Of a stretch of DNA of 64,000 nucleotides, positions 22,913 to 36,015 are shown piece after piece. The stretch is taken from NCBI GenBank assembly GCA_973895155.1, contig OZ316895.1, positions 14,756,001-14,820,000 on the forward strand. Reading direction: 5' to 3'. The notes below the pieces were generated by a model. The model did no database searches. It saw only the letters and a list, made by a program, of their open reading frames with translations, and was not told the origin of the DNA. The translations under genes were made by a program, and so were the position numbers. The stretch's first letter is position 1, and each line of letters begins with the position of its first letter. This stretch comes from Marsupella aquatica (taxonomy: Eukaryota > Marchantiophyta).

Positions 22913-24300
22913 TATGGCTCAATTTCACATTTGGTACAAGTGAAGATGGTTGAGTAGATTGCTTGTGGATGGAGAGAGTTATTCAAGAAGTGCGTTTGAT
23001 ACTTAAACCGCCACTGTCCATATAAATACCGCATGCGCCAAGACCCGGGCAGTTCATTTTCTCCTCAGGTGCCCAAGGAGGGCTCCGCAATACGTGTTGG
23101 GTTAGTGAGTAAGCCAAAAAGTTTTTCGCTCATTCATTTCGTCAGGTAGGTGTGTGAGTGTGTTCATGTGCAGGAAAGCTGCTATGCTGCCATAGCCATG
23201 GCGGTTCCTCGGTCAGCTGGGCTCGAGAATCTGCTGCCTTTTCCCTGTCCTATACCTATGGATTTCATTGCCTACAAGAAATCTGTAGTCGGGGACATCT
23301 TTCATTCGTTCATTAGATGGTCCGTTTTAGAATTAGGAGGTCCTTTTTGGAATTGGGAGCCTTGCCAAGAGGAAGCCTTGCCAAGGGAACAAATGCTGAT
23401 CACGAATGCTGCGTCGTTGCTGTGGAATCGCTCAGGCACGCTACGTTGATAAAACCTGGCTCTGTTGAGCTGTATTGCTATTGCTCTCGCTATTGCTAAG
23501 CAGCACCAAGGAGGACATTTCTCAACTTGGCTTGTGAGACACTCGCGTTGCTGTGGACACTGGCGGGGACACAGCTGTGCACACTGGTGGAGTACACTTG
23601 CTAAACTAGGCTTCTCAAACAATCGGTTCCTCCGTAAAACAAGTAAGGGCAGCCGGACAGGTGTAAGGCTGACCGGGCCAAAAAGTGACCTGCCCCAAAT
23701 GTCGAGAATGTAGGGGAGATGGAGTTTCGCCTAAATTAGGAAACCTGGTGGATCCAGGTTTGTCCGATGGACAGTGGCGGTTTAAACTAGTGAGTTCCGT
23801 AATTGAGTTTCTAAGAATAAACTACCTTAGTACTTGATAATTAAAGGGGTTAGTGTAGGGTAACCCATTGATTTCCCTGAAATCATCATAACATGCTCAT
23901 CTTGAAACATAGGTAATTCTTTTGATTTTGTATCAAAGATTCCAGTCTGAATTTATTTGTAGCAAGGTAAGAATATACAAAAACTTAGGAATATTTTAAA
24001 ACTAAAAGTACCGTGGCAGTATTATAATTTTGGACACCTTTAATGGAATGTAATTAAAAACTATTAAAATGTTTTGACCAATCCAAACCCCAAAACCTGT
24101 GTCTACAGTAAAGAGTCTCAAAGTTATGGGTTATGGACACAAAAAATAATTAACTATTCATAGTCCATAACTTCATCCCCATAAACATTGTACACAACAT
24201 TGTGAAAAAATTATGATCATTTCTTTATTACCAAATGCCATATCCGTAAACTTGAACTTTAGAGACTCCCTAATAATTTAATACTTCGGAATCACCGGAC

Positions 24301-25649
24301 CGTATAGCCCTACAGTACGTTACGCACAGTGGCGGGCCCCGCCACGGAGATGGCGTACTCTGTATCGGCGACTGAATCTTCGTCCTCCCGTGGACAAAGC
24401 GCCGACGGAGGAACTTCGGGATTCACCCGACGACGGCCGATCTACGAAAGCGCTGACGGTGCTCAGCTCACCGTCGCTCGGGACGGGTCGGGACGGGTCG
24501 GGACGGGACGGGACGGGACGGGAGCTGCTGGACGGGGTGTAGAGAATCTCACTACTGTACGAGAGAGAGCTCACGGTGCGCATTAGCGTCTGCCACGCTC
24601 TCCTCTTCTCGTTGCCGAACTCGGGAACTCGGGAACTCGGGAAGCGGAGGAGGACGAGAGCATACATGAGCACGGCGAGGTGTAAAACGCAGGAGCTGAC
24701 GACGAAATAGCAATCGAACGAAAGAAAGAAAGAGGGGATTGAAAGGGATGAAGGGCCCCACTGCTTCGCCGATTGCTGCACTGCGTTTTCCCCTCTGCGT
24801 GACCCTTTAGCGTGGTTGGAAAGCGAGAGAGAGAGAGAGAGCGAGATAGAGAAAGAGAGAGAGAGCAGGGTGGCGGGCGGGGTGGATCCGTGTTACTCCG
24901 TGGATGGTTGGAGAGTGCGGGATGAGCGGAAAAGGAAAGCAAACAAAAACGAATGCGCTGCTATCACGGAGGAGGTGGCAGCAGACGAGAGGAGAGGGAG
25001 GAAGTTCAAAGATACGACGAGCGGGAGGTAACCGCTGTCGTGATGACTGGATGGATGGAGTAAGGTTCAGGGGAGTCGCAATTGAGCTCTTCTGCTGTGG
25101 CGTCTGATAGAGGAAGCTGAGGCGATTGAGATCAGATTGGATGAGACTATGAGGCTCGGAATTAGATGGAGTGAGTCTCTTTATGTGGTTGAGAGTTTCC
25201 GAAACAGAGGTAATATGGATTCGAGACGAGAGGAAACTTTAGGCTAGGAATAGATATGGATGTTGTTTTGAAAGCTTTCCTGGAACGTTCCTTTCGAAGA
25301 AGAGGCGACGGAGGACGAGGTGGACGAGGCTGATTGCGTCCGATACGCTCCAGTATACACAAATTTTGGCGCAGCCGTACGACGAGACGAGTGCAGTCGA
25401 AGGGACGAGTGAAATCGAAGGGACACTGACGATTTCATGGGGGTGAAGGAGAAGAGGTTGGGAAGCGCCTGAGCTGAGGAGAATTTCAAGAAGGTACCGT
25501 TGTAGGGTCGAAGTGTTGAGTTTTGGTAAGGAGGAAGTTTTGAAGGTGGATATGAAGGTGAGGAGGAGATTGAGGGGCGCTTGCTTTTAAGTCGAGGTGA
25601 AGATTGCGTACGAGAAAGCGTGTGGAGGGAAGGGAGACGCAGGCAGAGG
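24301..25649 (+). promoter_or_regulatory. GC-rich 5' region of the LPEAT2-like gene with simple repeats
   Basis: GC content rises sharply compared with the flanks. The region holds a GGGAC pentanucleotide run (about 24479-24523), three copies of GAACTCGG (24617-24642) and GA runs (24821-24866). These are common features of plant promoters and leaders. Overlapping frames on both strands (for example minus 24320-24781) come from the low-complexity sequence. The transcription start cannot be placed by eye. Confidence 0.5.
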
Positions 25650-28600
25650 ATGAAACGGGAGGATGATTCAGAACCACCGGGGGTGGTGGGATCCCTGGGA
25701 CAACCTCCAACTCTAGATCTCGACTGTCCATTCAATCCGTTTAAGAACGACAGCTTGCCGTGGGCATGGCTGGAGGTGCTGAAAACAATCTTTTTGGTCC
25801 CAATCTGTGTGCTGAGAGTCTGTCTTTGGATCTCGTGCATGATCCTCGGATATCTGTGCACCAAGCTGGCCCTGATCGGAGCCCAGAACGTGCTCACGAA
25901 GCCCTTTCCTGCTTGGCGACGACCGTTCCTGTTCCCCGTCCGATTCCTAGCCCGAGTGGTCCTCTTCGCTTGCGGTTTCCACTGGATTAGCATCAAGGGA
26001 AAGCCCGCCTCCCGGGATCAGGCTCCTATAATTATCAGCAACCATGTCACATTCGTGGATCCCGTGTTCATTTTCTTCCGGCACCTGCCAGTGATCGTTA
26101 CGGCGCATGAGAATTTGTTCATGCCCATTGCCGGATCGATCATGAAGGCAATGCAGGTCATTTCAGTGAATAGAGTCTCTCCGGAGTCCCGGCGGAATGC
26201 GTCTGGCGAAATCAAGAGGAGGGCGATGTGCAATGACTGGAGCCACGTGATGATCTTTCCCGAGGCTACCACGACGAATGGCAAGGCTCTTGTAACTTTT
26301 AAAGCTGGCGCTTTCACTCCAGGCTATGCTGTGCAGCCCATGGTGATTCGGTACCCGCATGTGCATGTGGACCCCTCCTGGGTCGCTGAGGGACCTCCCG
26401 TCTACACGCTCCTGCTTCGTCTCATGACTCAATTTCATAATTACATGGAGGTCAGTTGAATCTCTCTGTGCTTCTTCCTTCCTCGCATTTGTGTGTCTGA
26501 GACGTCTGTCTTCTCTCTTTTCGAGGTCCTCCGTCCCATACCAGGTCTCCAACGGGCAGCACTAGAAAGTGATAATCGAATTACGCGCCGGCCGTCTGTG
26601 TGGTATTCGGGACCTTCTCAGTCATCCCTAAAACTATATTTGTTCAAGAGTTGCCTCATTTTGCGGGAAAGCATTAGAATGAGTGAGTGTGTGAATGAAT
26701 AAATTAACTTTTGAGTCCACAATCTCCCAGGCACGCGTCTGGGGACGAATGCTATCTATGCAAGAGAGATGTCGCTAATGGCTCCGTGGCTCCGCACTAA
26801 AGAGGATCAAGCGAGAGGGCGGAATTGTTTCAGAGAAGCCCAACCGGCAGTAATTGGACCGCGCATCCCGTATCACATTAGGACGCGAATTCCGGTGATA
26901 ATACGGGTCTCAGCCTGAGGAGCTATTAGAACCAGAAATATAGTTGGCTGTCAATGACTACCTTCTTTAATAAACTCCCCTGACAGTAATTGTCATGAGG
27001 TAGATGCAATCTTCGATGAAAATTTGAATCTCTCATATCCTGCTTGCTTCATGTGAGACATGTGAGACATGTGAGATGATGAAACAATTAGGGGATATTT
27101 AGGAATTAGGTCCAGGCATCAACAATAACTGTGGGACAGGGGACTGAAGTGAGATTTGGGATAATTCTTCAAGTCCAGCTTGGCATAGGGAACGGCAGTT
27201 TCATGAAGGTGAATGATTTGGCATTTGAAGGACGCGAAGTATTCCGAAAAACAGTAGATGAATGAAATCATCTTAGGGCAGCGAGATAGAAAGAATGCAC
27301 GTAATGTTTGGAGGGCCCTAAACGCATAAACTTAAGATATCACAAATGCGCAGGTGGCCAGCCTCAAGGAATACATTGGTGAAAAAGCGGCGACCGATGC
27401 ACAAATATTCCAGTCAAGAATTTGAAGTCTTTCTAATTATGGATATAAAAGCGTTGACAGGATGCTCTGCGGAATCGTGACGGACTTAGGTGTTGTGTTA
27501 ATGTCTGAGCCTGGAGAGGATACATAATGTCGAAAATAGTGAACAAGGAACGGTTGACATCATGAATTACACCTGTGGTGCAGTGTGAGATTTAGGATAT
27601 TAGGCTAGGACGAGTTCTAGCTAAGGCTTTTGTATACCCGAGCGGAAGTAGTTCTTGTAATATGGCTGGCTGGTTAGTTAGAGTGTCTGAGCGATTGGGG
27701 ATGGCTTTCTAGCACCCACTGTCCGTTATCATGTAGTTGCTGTCTGCCAGCCGTTTGGTCCACTTAACTTCGAGGACCTCCGCGTTGGAGTTGGTTGTAC
27801 CACTTTACGACCCAAGCGTGCCTTTCTTTGTTACTGAATGAGGGCTCTCAAATGCCCGTTTGTCGGGTTGAGGGCTCTTATGTACTGCCTCGGTGGTAGC
27901 AGTCGCAGCCTACGGGGCCGGACGACACATTTGTTGGGATCTGGCTAAAGTCAATTACAAACAATATCTGCACTTGCTTTATTGCATCACGTTATCAACG
28001 TCAGCTGCAGGTCACGTTCCCTCAGCTCTCTTTAAAAAAGCTTGCATTGAAGAGTTGCTATGGAAAACGGTGTTGACGTCTACCTTTGCGTTGTTTCCAG
28101 GTTGAATATTTACCAATCATTCAGCCCAGCTTTCAGGAGCAAAAGAATCCAAGACTTTTTGCCGAGAGGGTACGCCTGACAATGGCTAAGGCTCTCAACG
28201 TGATGGTGACTGAACATGGCTATGAGGATGCTGCTCTGGCAATGGAAGCTGTGAAAAGAAATGTTAATAGTGGAGTTGCCATATTGGAATTCACCAAATT
28301 TGAGAGAATGTTCCGATTAAATAACAAGGACACGAAGCATTTTTTCAGAAAGTTTGCCTCCTTGGGGATGGATACCAGGTACGCAATTTAGCAGCAGAGT
28401 GGCAGGGCTTGATCTTATCAAGTAGGATTCACAAGTACAGTGTGTGTACTGGGCAAGTCATGATGTGCTGAAGCTTACTGTGTGTAGCGGTTCTATGGAC
28501 GTTGTAGTTAGCAGAGTCCTGCTTTGAAGTCATCTCGCCATCTTCGAACTTATTGATAGATCAGACTATATTTGGTAGGCTTCCGTTTGTTTCATTTTAA

Positions 28601-29909
28601 GGATCAAAACCGATGAGATCTTGGACAGAGGTCGACCTATGGCATTTCTTAATGTGTCAAGACTGGCTAGGTGTTGATCTTTCGTGTTGCAGGCAGTTGT
28701 AAATCAATGGCTTATGATTGTTCGTGTGTTTTACATGAACAGGGGTATCGTCAGTTATGAAAATTATTTGAAAGCCACCTCACTGCCTGACTGTGAGATA
28801 CCCCGGAAGCTCTTTCAAGTCTTCGACCGTGATGGACGTGGATATTTCAACTTCAAGCAGGTAATTTGCTTTTGCCAGATATCAGCACGTTCGCCTGTAT
28901 GGATGGTATGTCCTCATGTTAATTTGAAAAAACTTTCGAACTGGGCCCATTCGTGGTAATCCTTCTGGACAACTTCCTTGAGCTTTGATGACGCCAATCC
29001 TGTATGCTTGGATTTGCGTTTTGCTTACCCTATACGTGTTGATGTGGTGTGCAGTATACACTGGGTCTGGCCTTTGTACTAAAACATCCGGAGTTCCATG
29101 AGGCTCAAGAAGGAATTTTCAAGGGTTGTGATGCGGACCGGGATGGGTCTGTACAACTTGATGAGTTAGGCTACAGTTTGAGAGAAATCGTTCCCTCTAT
29201 TGCGAACGAGCAGGTACTACCTATCTGTCTATCGCCTCCAAGATGCTTTGATAGCTACATGTTTGCCAGGGTTCAATCTGCCATTCATGGCAAGTACTTG
29301 GAGCCTGCTTCAGGATGGTTTTGGTTTATGGCTGTTTCATTTCTTGATTAATTCTTTCTTTAAGTACCATACGTGTGTTTGCCTAATCAATAAATCAAAA
29401 ACTGTTTAACATTACAATTACATTCCATTTACCTTTGAGGTCTCTCCTCCGAATCACCGGTGATTGCTTTCCTGGTGCCCTCATCAAGCCTCATGTTTAC
29501 GCAAGGATCTACGAACTGGTTCTTGGGTTGATAGAATGAACCTGGTGATGACCTAGTGATAATCATATCAAACAAATAGTAGGAGCAATGAAAAACGATG
29601 TCCCTTGCACTAATGGACCGCAATAGAAGATTGTTATGATATCCGGATGCAGGACTGCACTCTGGCCCTCTGATGTCAAGTCAATGTCTTAGAACGATGT
29701 TCATGATTGTGCAGATCTTGGAGATTTTTGGAGAAATCGATTCCAAAAAGGAAGGTGCCGTGAGTAAGGCAGATTTTCTTACTTTCTTGGAGGCGAATCC
29801 CGAGTTTGTGGCCCTTTTTTTGATTGCCAAGCCAGGGCTCATTTCAGGCAGCTACAAGGATGAAAAATGGAAGTTGTCGGACTGCAATGGAGCTGGAAAG
29901 GACTCGTAG
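25650..29909 (+). CDS. LPEAT2: LPEAT2-like lysophospholipid acyltransferase with C-terminal EF-hands, 5 exons, 516 residues
   Basis: Exons: 25650-26450, 28101-28378, 28743-28860, 29055-29213, 29715-29909 (1551 nt); the start is the first ATG in the frame. The enzyme moves an acyl group from acyl-CoA to lysophosphatidylethanolamine and related lysolipids at the ER. Hydrophobic segments lie at about 38-80 and 92-112. The acyltransferase (PlsC) motifs are all present: NHVTFVD with catalytic H132 and D137, MQVISVNR, FPEATTTNGKA at 203-213, and QPMVIRYPH. The C-terminal half has EF-hand-like segments. One loop is degenerate (DRDGRGYFNF, ending in Q rather than E); the next is canonical (DADRDGSVQLDE); a third near DSKKEGAVSKADF is weak. 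Exon layout and length fit Arabidopsis LPEAT2 (about 539 residues). The 1.65-kb first intron is the longest in this gene. Confidence 0.92.
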
Positions 29910-32900
29910 AAGGCATTCTGGATGCCTTCTAGTGCAGAGTCGCATCCTCCTATGTTCCCTTTTAATAGCGGGTTGGCTGTGTTTTTTGTACTTGTCTACA
30001 TTGCAAAGAATGTGTATAAATCATAGAGCACTTTGTGTACCATGTAAAATATTTGGGCAACCTCCCTGTGTCCTTGTAAATTGTTACTCAACCAACTAAA
30101 GTAAAGAAAAAGCTCAAGTCAGCTCAATCTTCTACTCGCCTGAGTAGAGTATTAAGCCACTGTTTAGTACAATCTGCTCAAAATCTAACAACGTTAGCTA
30201 GTATGGTGACCCTTCAGTCCAAACCAATGTAGATTTGACTTTCTATTACTTTTGATGGCAACCAGCATTTCTCAAGGCCTGCCTTCTTCTAGCAAAGGTT
30301 TGTCACCCATTTGGAGTTGTGTGACTGGACAGGATTCTTATGAGATAGGCTTTCCAGTTTACCCACGTCGAACTGTTTGACCCAGTCACAAGACAAATCA
30401 GATAGCCATTCAGTCCGTATTCTTTCTCATCGCACATTTCACACCCCCTCAAATGTCAATTTCTGTTTTGTATGCAAGGTACATCACTCCGAAGTTTACA
30501 TGCTTTCTTTTCAGTTTGCAAGACTTCACTTCTTTTAATACCACATTTAAAACATTCACACATTCCTCTTTCAACATCATTTTACCCGTGGACCTATTTG
30601 GAAGACTATAATCACTTATTAAATCTGCATTGTCCACAGGCTTCCCTGGAAGTTTGCAAAAACTTTACTTCCCTAAACTCCTCATTTCAACATTCCCATT
30701 CCGTTATCACTATCATTTTGCCTGCGAGCTCCTGAGTTGAGATCACGTTGAGATCACTCTGGAGTTTGCATTGTGGTTACTATTTGACCCGATGGAGTTG
30801 TAGGGCTTCCCGCCTTTCTTACAATGGTAGGAGCTTGAGCACCTTGGCTAAATGAGATTGTGTAGAAAGGCTAACACTTCCAAGTCCTTTAGAGCAAGAT
30901 ATTTTGTTCAAGTCTCTCTCTGCCACAAGTAGGCACGATCCTGGATATCTGGCTTTTTATTTGCATTTCGGTCAAATATTGGTAAAGTAGAACGGAATGC
31001 TTATCAATTTGATAGGGTGAATATTGTACGGCACAAGAGAGCTAACCTTATACATTATTGTTATTACTTTGTGATCTAGACAATTGTCATCAACTATGCA
31101 TTTGAGTTAGATGACACCAGACATGCTATTTAATCATGTTTGGAAGAGATAGTGCCAATGGCAAATGGTACGCCAAGTGAGGAAGGAAAATCTGTCAGTC
31201 CTCATGTGATGTATCAATACACCATTAGATTTCTGGTAGACAAGGAGAACCATTGGATCTTGTGAATGCATTTTGGGGACCCTTGAACAGATCAACTTTT
31301 GCTGATGTGACGGAAAATTTACTAAAATTCCTTTTGTATCACTCACAAGGATACTTTGAAAAAAGGGTTTGGCAAATAGTGGCCAAGAAACGAATGCCTG
31401 CATGACACGTTTCTTCATTGTACCATTTTCCAAGACTTATCTACCAAGTTTTAACAAATGCAAGTTGGTCTTAACACACCCGGTGTTTCAGCATGCTAAT
31501 AAACAGGTGAACTAATTATAGACCACCAGAACCCCGATACCCATTTTCAAATGTTGCTGTACGCTCAAATAGTATAATTTCATTGTATTAATATTTGGTC
31601 TTACTTTTAGGTCTCAAATGCTAGTATGTTAAACATTGTGGCTTATCCTAGGATCAACTTCCAAATTCAGAGAATCAATGTTATGGAGTGCTCCTTAGTA
31701 ATAAGTCTCCATGACATCAGATAGATCCTCTTGCTCTAACTTTATGTAAACATATATATTTCCCGGGATATTTCCTCGGTTGGCATGGATATATATTTCC
31801 TATCACATATCACAAACCTAAAAGTGGATTCATTTGTCCCCCTCCAATTTCCCTTAGAAACACCCAGCCTATGTTTATTGTTCCTGATTTTTCCTTGAAA
31901 TAAATCCACCAAGCAGCAGACACTAATTTCACTATTTCAAATCTTTCAATGCCAGAGAATACTCAGCAATTGAAGCCTGCATGGACCAGTCCTCCACATT
32001 TGTCAAAAAGTCTTGATACATTTTTCCACAGAGGAGCCTGAATGCCCATTCTTTGAATGACAAATGACAAAAATCAGCATGCATCATCATCTTGACATAC
32101 AATACAATACATCCCATCCTCTCCATCTTCATCTTCATACATTTGGTGGGACCCTAGAATTACAGTCTGGAGGCTTCCTTTTAGAAGCCAGTTGTAGCTT
32201 CTCTTTGCAAATTAGTAGTAATATTTGCAAGACTTGTCTGAAAGAATATTTATGCAATTGACCACTGATTCGCAAGGCTTGTGTAAACAGATGTAAACAG
32301 ATTTGCAAGACTTGACTACGCAGCTCACATGTTTGTGTGACTGGAGAAGGTCTATGGAGAAGTATGCGTCTGCCACACAAATGGCAGCCATCCGGTCCGA
32401 TGAGCATCATGCACATTTGTTTGTACAGCAGCAGCAGCTTGTTCCGACTCCAGAGTAGTGAGCGCAGGTATGGCGTCCTTCCATTTGCTACAATTCTGTA
32501 TTGTGCAAACAATTTCTGGCTATGGAGCCCTGTACAATCAATCAGCGGACAAGGCTGGTAAAGTTCAGAACGGCATTTTTTTTACGAATTTGGGTGGTAG
32601 CCACTGTGGTGATAGCCCAATCATTCCCAGTGACAGCCCGGTAGTTTAATTTCTTATACAGTAAAGTCACAGACGGCAGGGGATATAATGCCCCAAAATA
32701 AGAGAGCCTAAGCTCTAGTTTTGAGAGGCTATTATTGCCCATCATTCTGAGGAAACAGGACCTTATTACATGTTACCTGAGAGATTTGAATTATAATTTT
32801 TAAAAAAATTAAGGGGAAATCCGTGGCCACTGAAAGGGAGGCAACGAAAACCAGTTACAACCTGTGAACTACCTATGAATCACCACTCAAGTGAACTACC

Positions 32901-33708
32901 ACAGAACCATGCCTGCTTCAACAATTTTAATTTTTTTCATTTAGCACAATTGACAATATTGACGCATATTACTCTACAATCCAATACCACAAGGGAGGCC
33001 AATTTGTCAATGATACATCAGTGTTTTACATCTAAATTCTTATATTTTTTGATTATTTGCAAGTTTGAAAAATCCAATCGAGAGAGAGAGCAGGCAACTG
33101 ATGGATATTTTTGTGGCCAGGAAGTGTGCAAGGCTCATGCTCAATCATGAGCTTCAAAATTATTCTTTGCGCTGAATATTTCTTCTCGATGTAGTAAAGT
33201 AGACAAGAATCGTCTTAATCCTTTGCATTGAATATGTTTTCTAGCTTTACTAATTAAAGCCTGAAGTAAAGTAGATGAGAATCTTGCTAAAGAAGTGATC
33301 CAGATCTTGACCGAGGCAATGCATGATGCTCCTAGAATAATATCCTGAAAATTAGAAAGGGAAAAATCACGAAGGGCATTCAGTAAAGAGGACTGGCTAC
33401 TAGAGAGACTGGAGGGAACCATCCCTGAGGCAAACTCTCTCCCTACCCAAGGTTAGTTTTTGGCAAAGCAAGAATTTTTGTCGAGAAGGGACAAGTGGCA
33501 ATTCAAACATTATCCATGGAAGAAAACTAGGCAGGTTTGAAATGGGCAGCGTAAGAAGTACAAGTGGGTGAAGGCACGGGCACCAGACCATATACATAAA
33601 CCACGCTGCAAAAAACAAAAGACGCCTAGACGAGAAACATAATCCCACAGAGTTGGTCAGAAAATGTGCACGAAAATGTGAAGTAATCCTTCCGAGGGGT
33701 CTCTAAAC

Positions 33709-33825
33709 CTTACATAAGTCTAGCCTTCAGTGACCCAGTTAATAATAAAGAAATTCAAGTATTGGTTGTTTTCGATGAATGGAACCCCAGTAATAGGAAC
33801 CATATTTAGAAAAAGCATAGTAGAT
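33709..33825 (+). repeat. dispersed repeat, copy A
   Basis: This segment matches 61761-61872 in the same orientation with a few substitutions and small gaps. Shared blocks include CAGTTAATAATAAA, AGTATTGGTTGTTTT and AGTAATAGGAACCATATTTA. It is probably a remnant of an unidentified interspersed element. Confidence 0.85.
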
Positions 33826-35947
33826 CCCCTCAATGTAGCCACGGCAGGAGGAATTTAATTCAAGACAGGGCAGGGAGGTATTGGATTCCCCATTTCCCCA
33901 AACTTGCATGCAATGTACATGAGGAGGCGGTGGCCCAGCTACGAAATGTCAGGGGGAGGAGAGTGACAGTTTTATGTTCAGGACCTGTGGAAGAGAATGG
34001 CAACTTCATGCCCTGATGTATCCGGAAGGAGGGGTGACAAGAAATTTATGAACATCAAGCTATTAGAATCAAACTAAAACTAGAAATGTTGTGATCCATG
34101 GGGCGGTCAATTTTCAATATTTTTGAGGTAAGATGTTGGAGGAAATTTGCCAATAAGAAAAGCGCTGGTTCAGAGTTGAGAGACCTCAGAGAACTGCTCA
34201 GTCTAGCTCTTTACCGGTCTGGCTGCTTCGTCCAGTCCAGACAGTGGAGTGCAGGTCCCAACACTGTCTCATCCAAGTCTGAATGTCTGATACTCGAGGA
34301 ATCTAGCCACGATCAAGTTGTGTGACAACGGACACAAGCCCCAAAGTAGTGTCTAGACCCATTCCCAATTCCTCCTACTGTATCGTTCTCACAGAACGCT
34401 ACTTCCCATTGTTGAGTTTTTGCCTGACTTATGTTTTTCTTTGCTTGTTTTGTGGGGCAGACTTGTTGATTGCGTGATGATGCAAAAGACCGACAGACTG
34501 CCTCTGTCACATGTGGTACAACAATAGAAATGACGTTTCTCCTGAGGTCATTCTTGCAAGGTCTGCCTTCACACATCAGATTATTGGGTCTTTCGCTCTC
34601 TTCCTTCCCCCCCTTTTATTGGGTCTTTGGCCTTTGGGATACTCTTTCCAGGCTAAGTGTTTCTGTTATTTGGCAGGGATAACACGGTCCTGTACTTATA
34701 CCTTTAAACGTTCATCACTTTGACAGGATCTTTCCATTGTACAATGTTCACGTTTTGAAGGGGTTCTGAAGGTGTTGCACTGGTTTTTGAAATCCTTTGG
34801 TCATATCCTAAGGGCTATCCAAGTATCAATTGTATATGATACGGTGAAACACGGTGAAACACAGCTCCTCCTCGTACCTAGCCTCTATTGCCTATGTCTA
34901 CTCATGGTATATGGTAAGCATAGTCTAAATATGGTACCAAAGCAAATTAGTGTAGATACCAAAATTTGCTGCTGCAGGTAGGTGTATGGTATCAGTCTAG
35001 GGAATGGGTTATGAAAGGTAAATTTGAATCACCAATCATAGTATAGATTTTGTTTTGCATGAAACCCAAGCAAGGGAGTTGAAGTTTGTTTCAAAATATT
35101 TAGTAAATTATTTGTTCTGTCCAAAGTGAGTAGATTAGGAGGGGCAATCTAGTGACTTAAGAAACACAATGATTTCAGATTCGAATTATCATTTGTTCAG
35201 AATTACAATGACATCCAGTGTAGTAATTATATCCACAAAAGAGACATCACAGCTGCATGGTCCACAGTCCACAGCAGGTTACTGTAGCTACTCTCGCGCA
35301 TATGTGCGGGTCCCATTGGTCAAGACTGAACATCCATTGCAGATTCCCGTTGTAGAGGAGGCGAGGGAGTCGATAGAGCCGTTGCAAGTATATTTTATTT
35401 GCCCTACAGGAAGGAGTCAATGAGCTAGTTATTCTTTTGCTGACCATATGGCAGCTATCATGCTGATCTCAGAAATGTCTTTCGTCTCATTTTGCGTTCT
35501 CAATAATTGTATTGCACTTTTAGTCTATTTTTTATTACTACTTCACTTGATGTCAATAAGAGCGTCAGCAGTGGCACCTTATCGACATCACCTGTCAAGT
35601 GTGGAACTGCGCTTTGCGAGCTAGAGGATGAAGGTCGACACTTCAACCGTGGTTCTCATTTTCCTTTGGCCCATTCTTTCTTGTGAATTGTGAAGCTACA
35701 AATTGAGGGAAATTGGCTCCAATTTGGGAGATGGTGATGTTTTTCGACCAAAGCAAACTCAAAGGCCAGTTCTTGTTCTAAAGATAATTTTAGACCAGAA
35801 ATCTTTTGAAATGTACAAATCTCTAGAATACTATACTTGTAGACACCATCCTTGAAAGACCCCCAAGAACCCTTTTCATTTCTTTACTATCAAAATTTAA
35901 TCCCAAAAACCTAGAGAGGCATGGCTGTGTGGTAGTTCACTTGAGTA

Positions 35948-36015
35948 CTTAGTGATTCATAGGTCTTGGATTCAAAAGTTGCTTAGTGATTCATAGGTCT
36001 TGGATTCAAAAGTTG
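35948..36015. repeat. perfect tandem duplication, 34-bp unit
   Basis: CTTAGTGATTCATAGGTCTT starts at 35948 and 35982, and both copies end CAAAAGTTG. Confidence 0.93.

Larger units (their letters stand above)
20232..24300. other. intergenic region without a recognisable gene
   Basis: About 4 kb of AT-rich DNA. Frames of 60-110 codons at 21395-21909 and 23150-23713 show no domain I recognise. Two tandem duplications are listed separately. Polymerase lambda transcription should end in its first few hundred bases; I see no strong poly(A) consensus to place it. Confidence 0.55.

Noticed and set aside
23150-23713. Overlapping frames of 60-106 codons on both strands as a small gene
   Set aside because: No splice-compatible extension, no conserved motif, and equal lengths on both strands suggest chance.
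24320-24781. 153-codon minus-strand frame in the GC-rich 5' region
   Set aside because: The composition is driven by simple repeats (SRPVPSRPDPSRPVPS-type), there are overlapping frames on the other strand, and no domain is visible.
25244-25996. Long minus-strand frame (250 codons) across the start of the acyltransferase gene
   Set aside because: It overlaps the conserved first exon on the opposite strand, is rich in Ser, Pro and Arg, and has no domain; it is a shadow frame.
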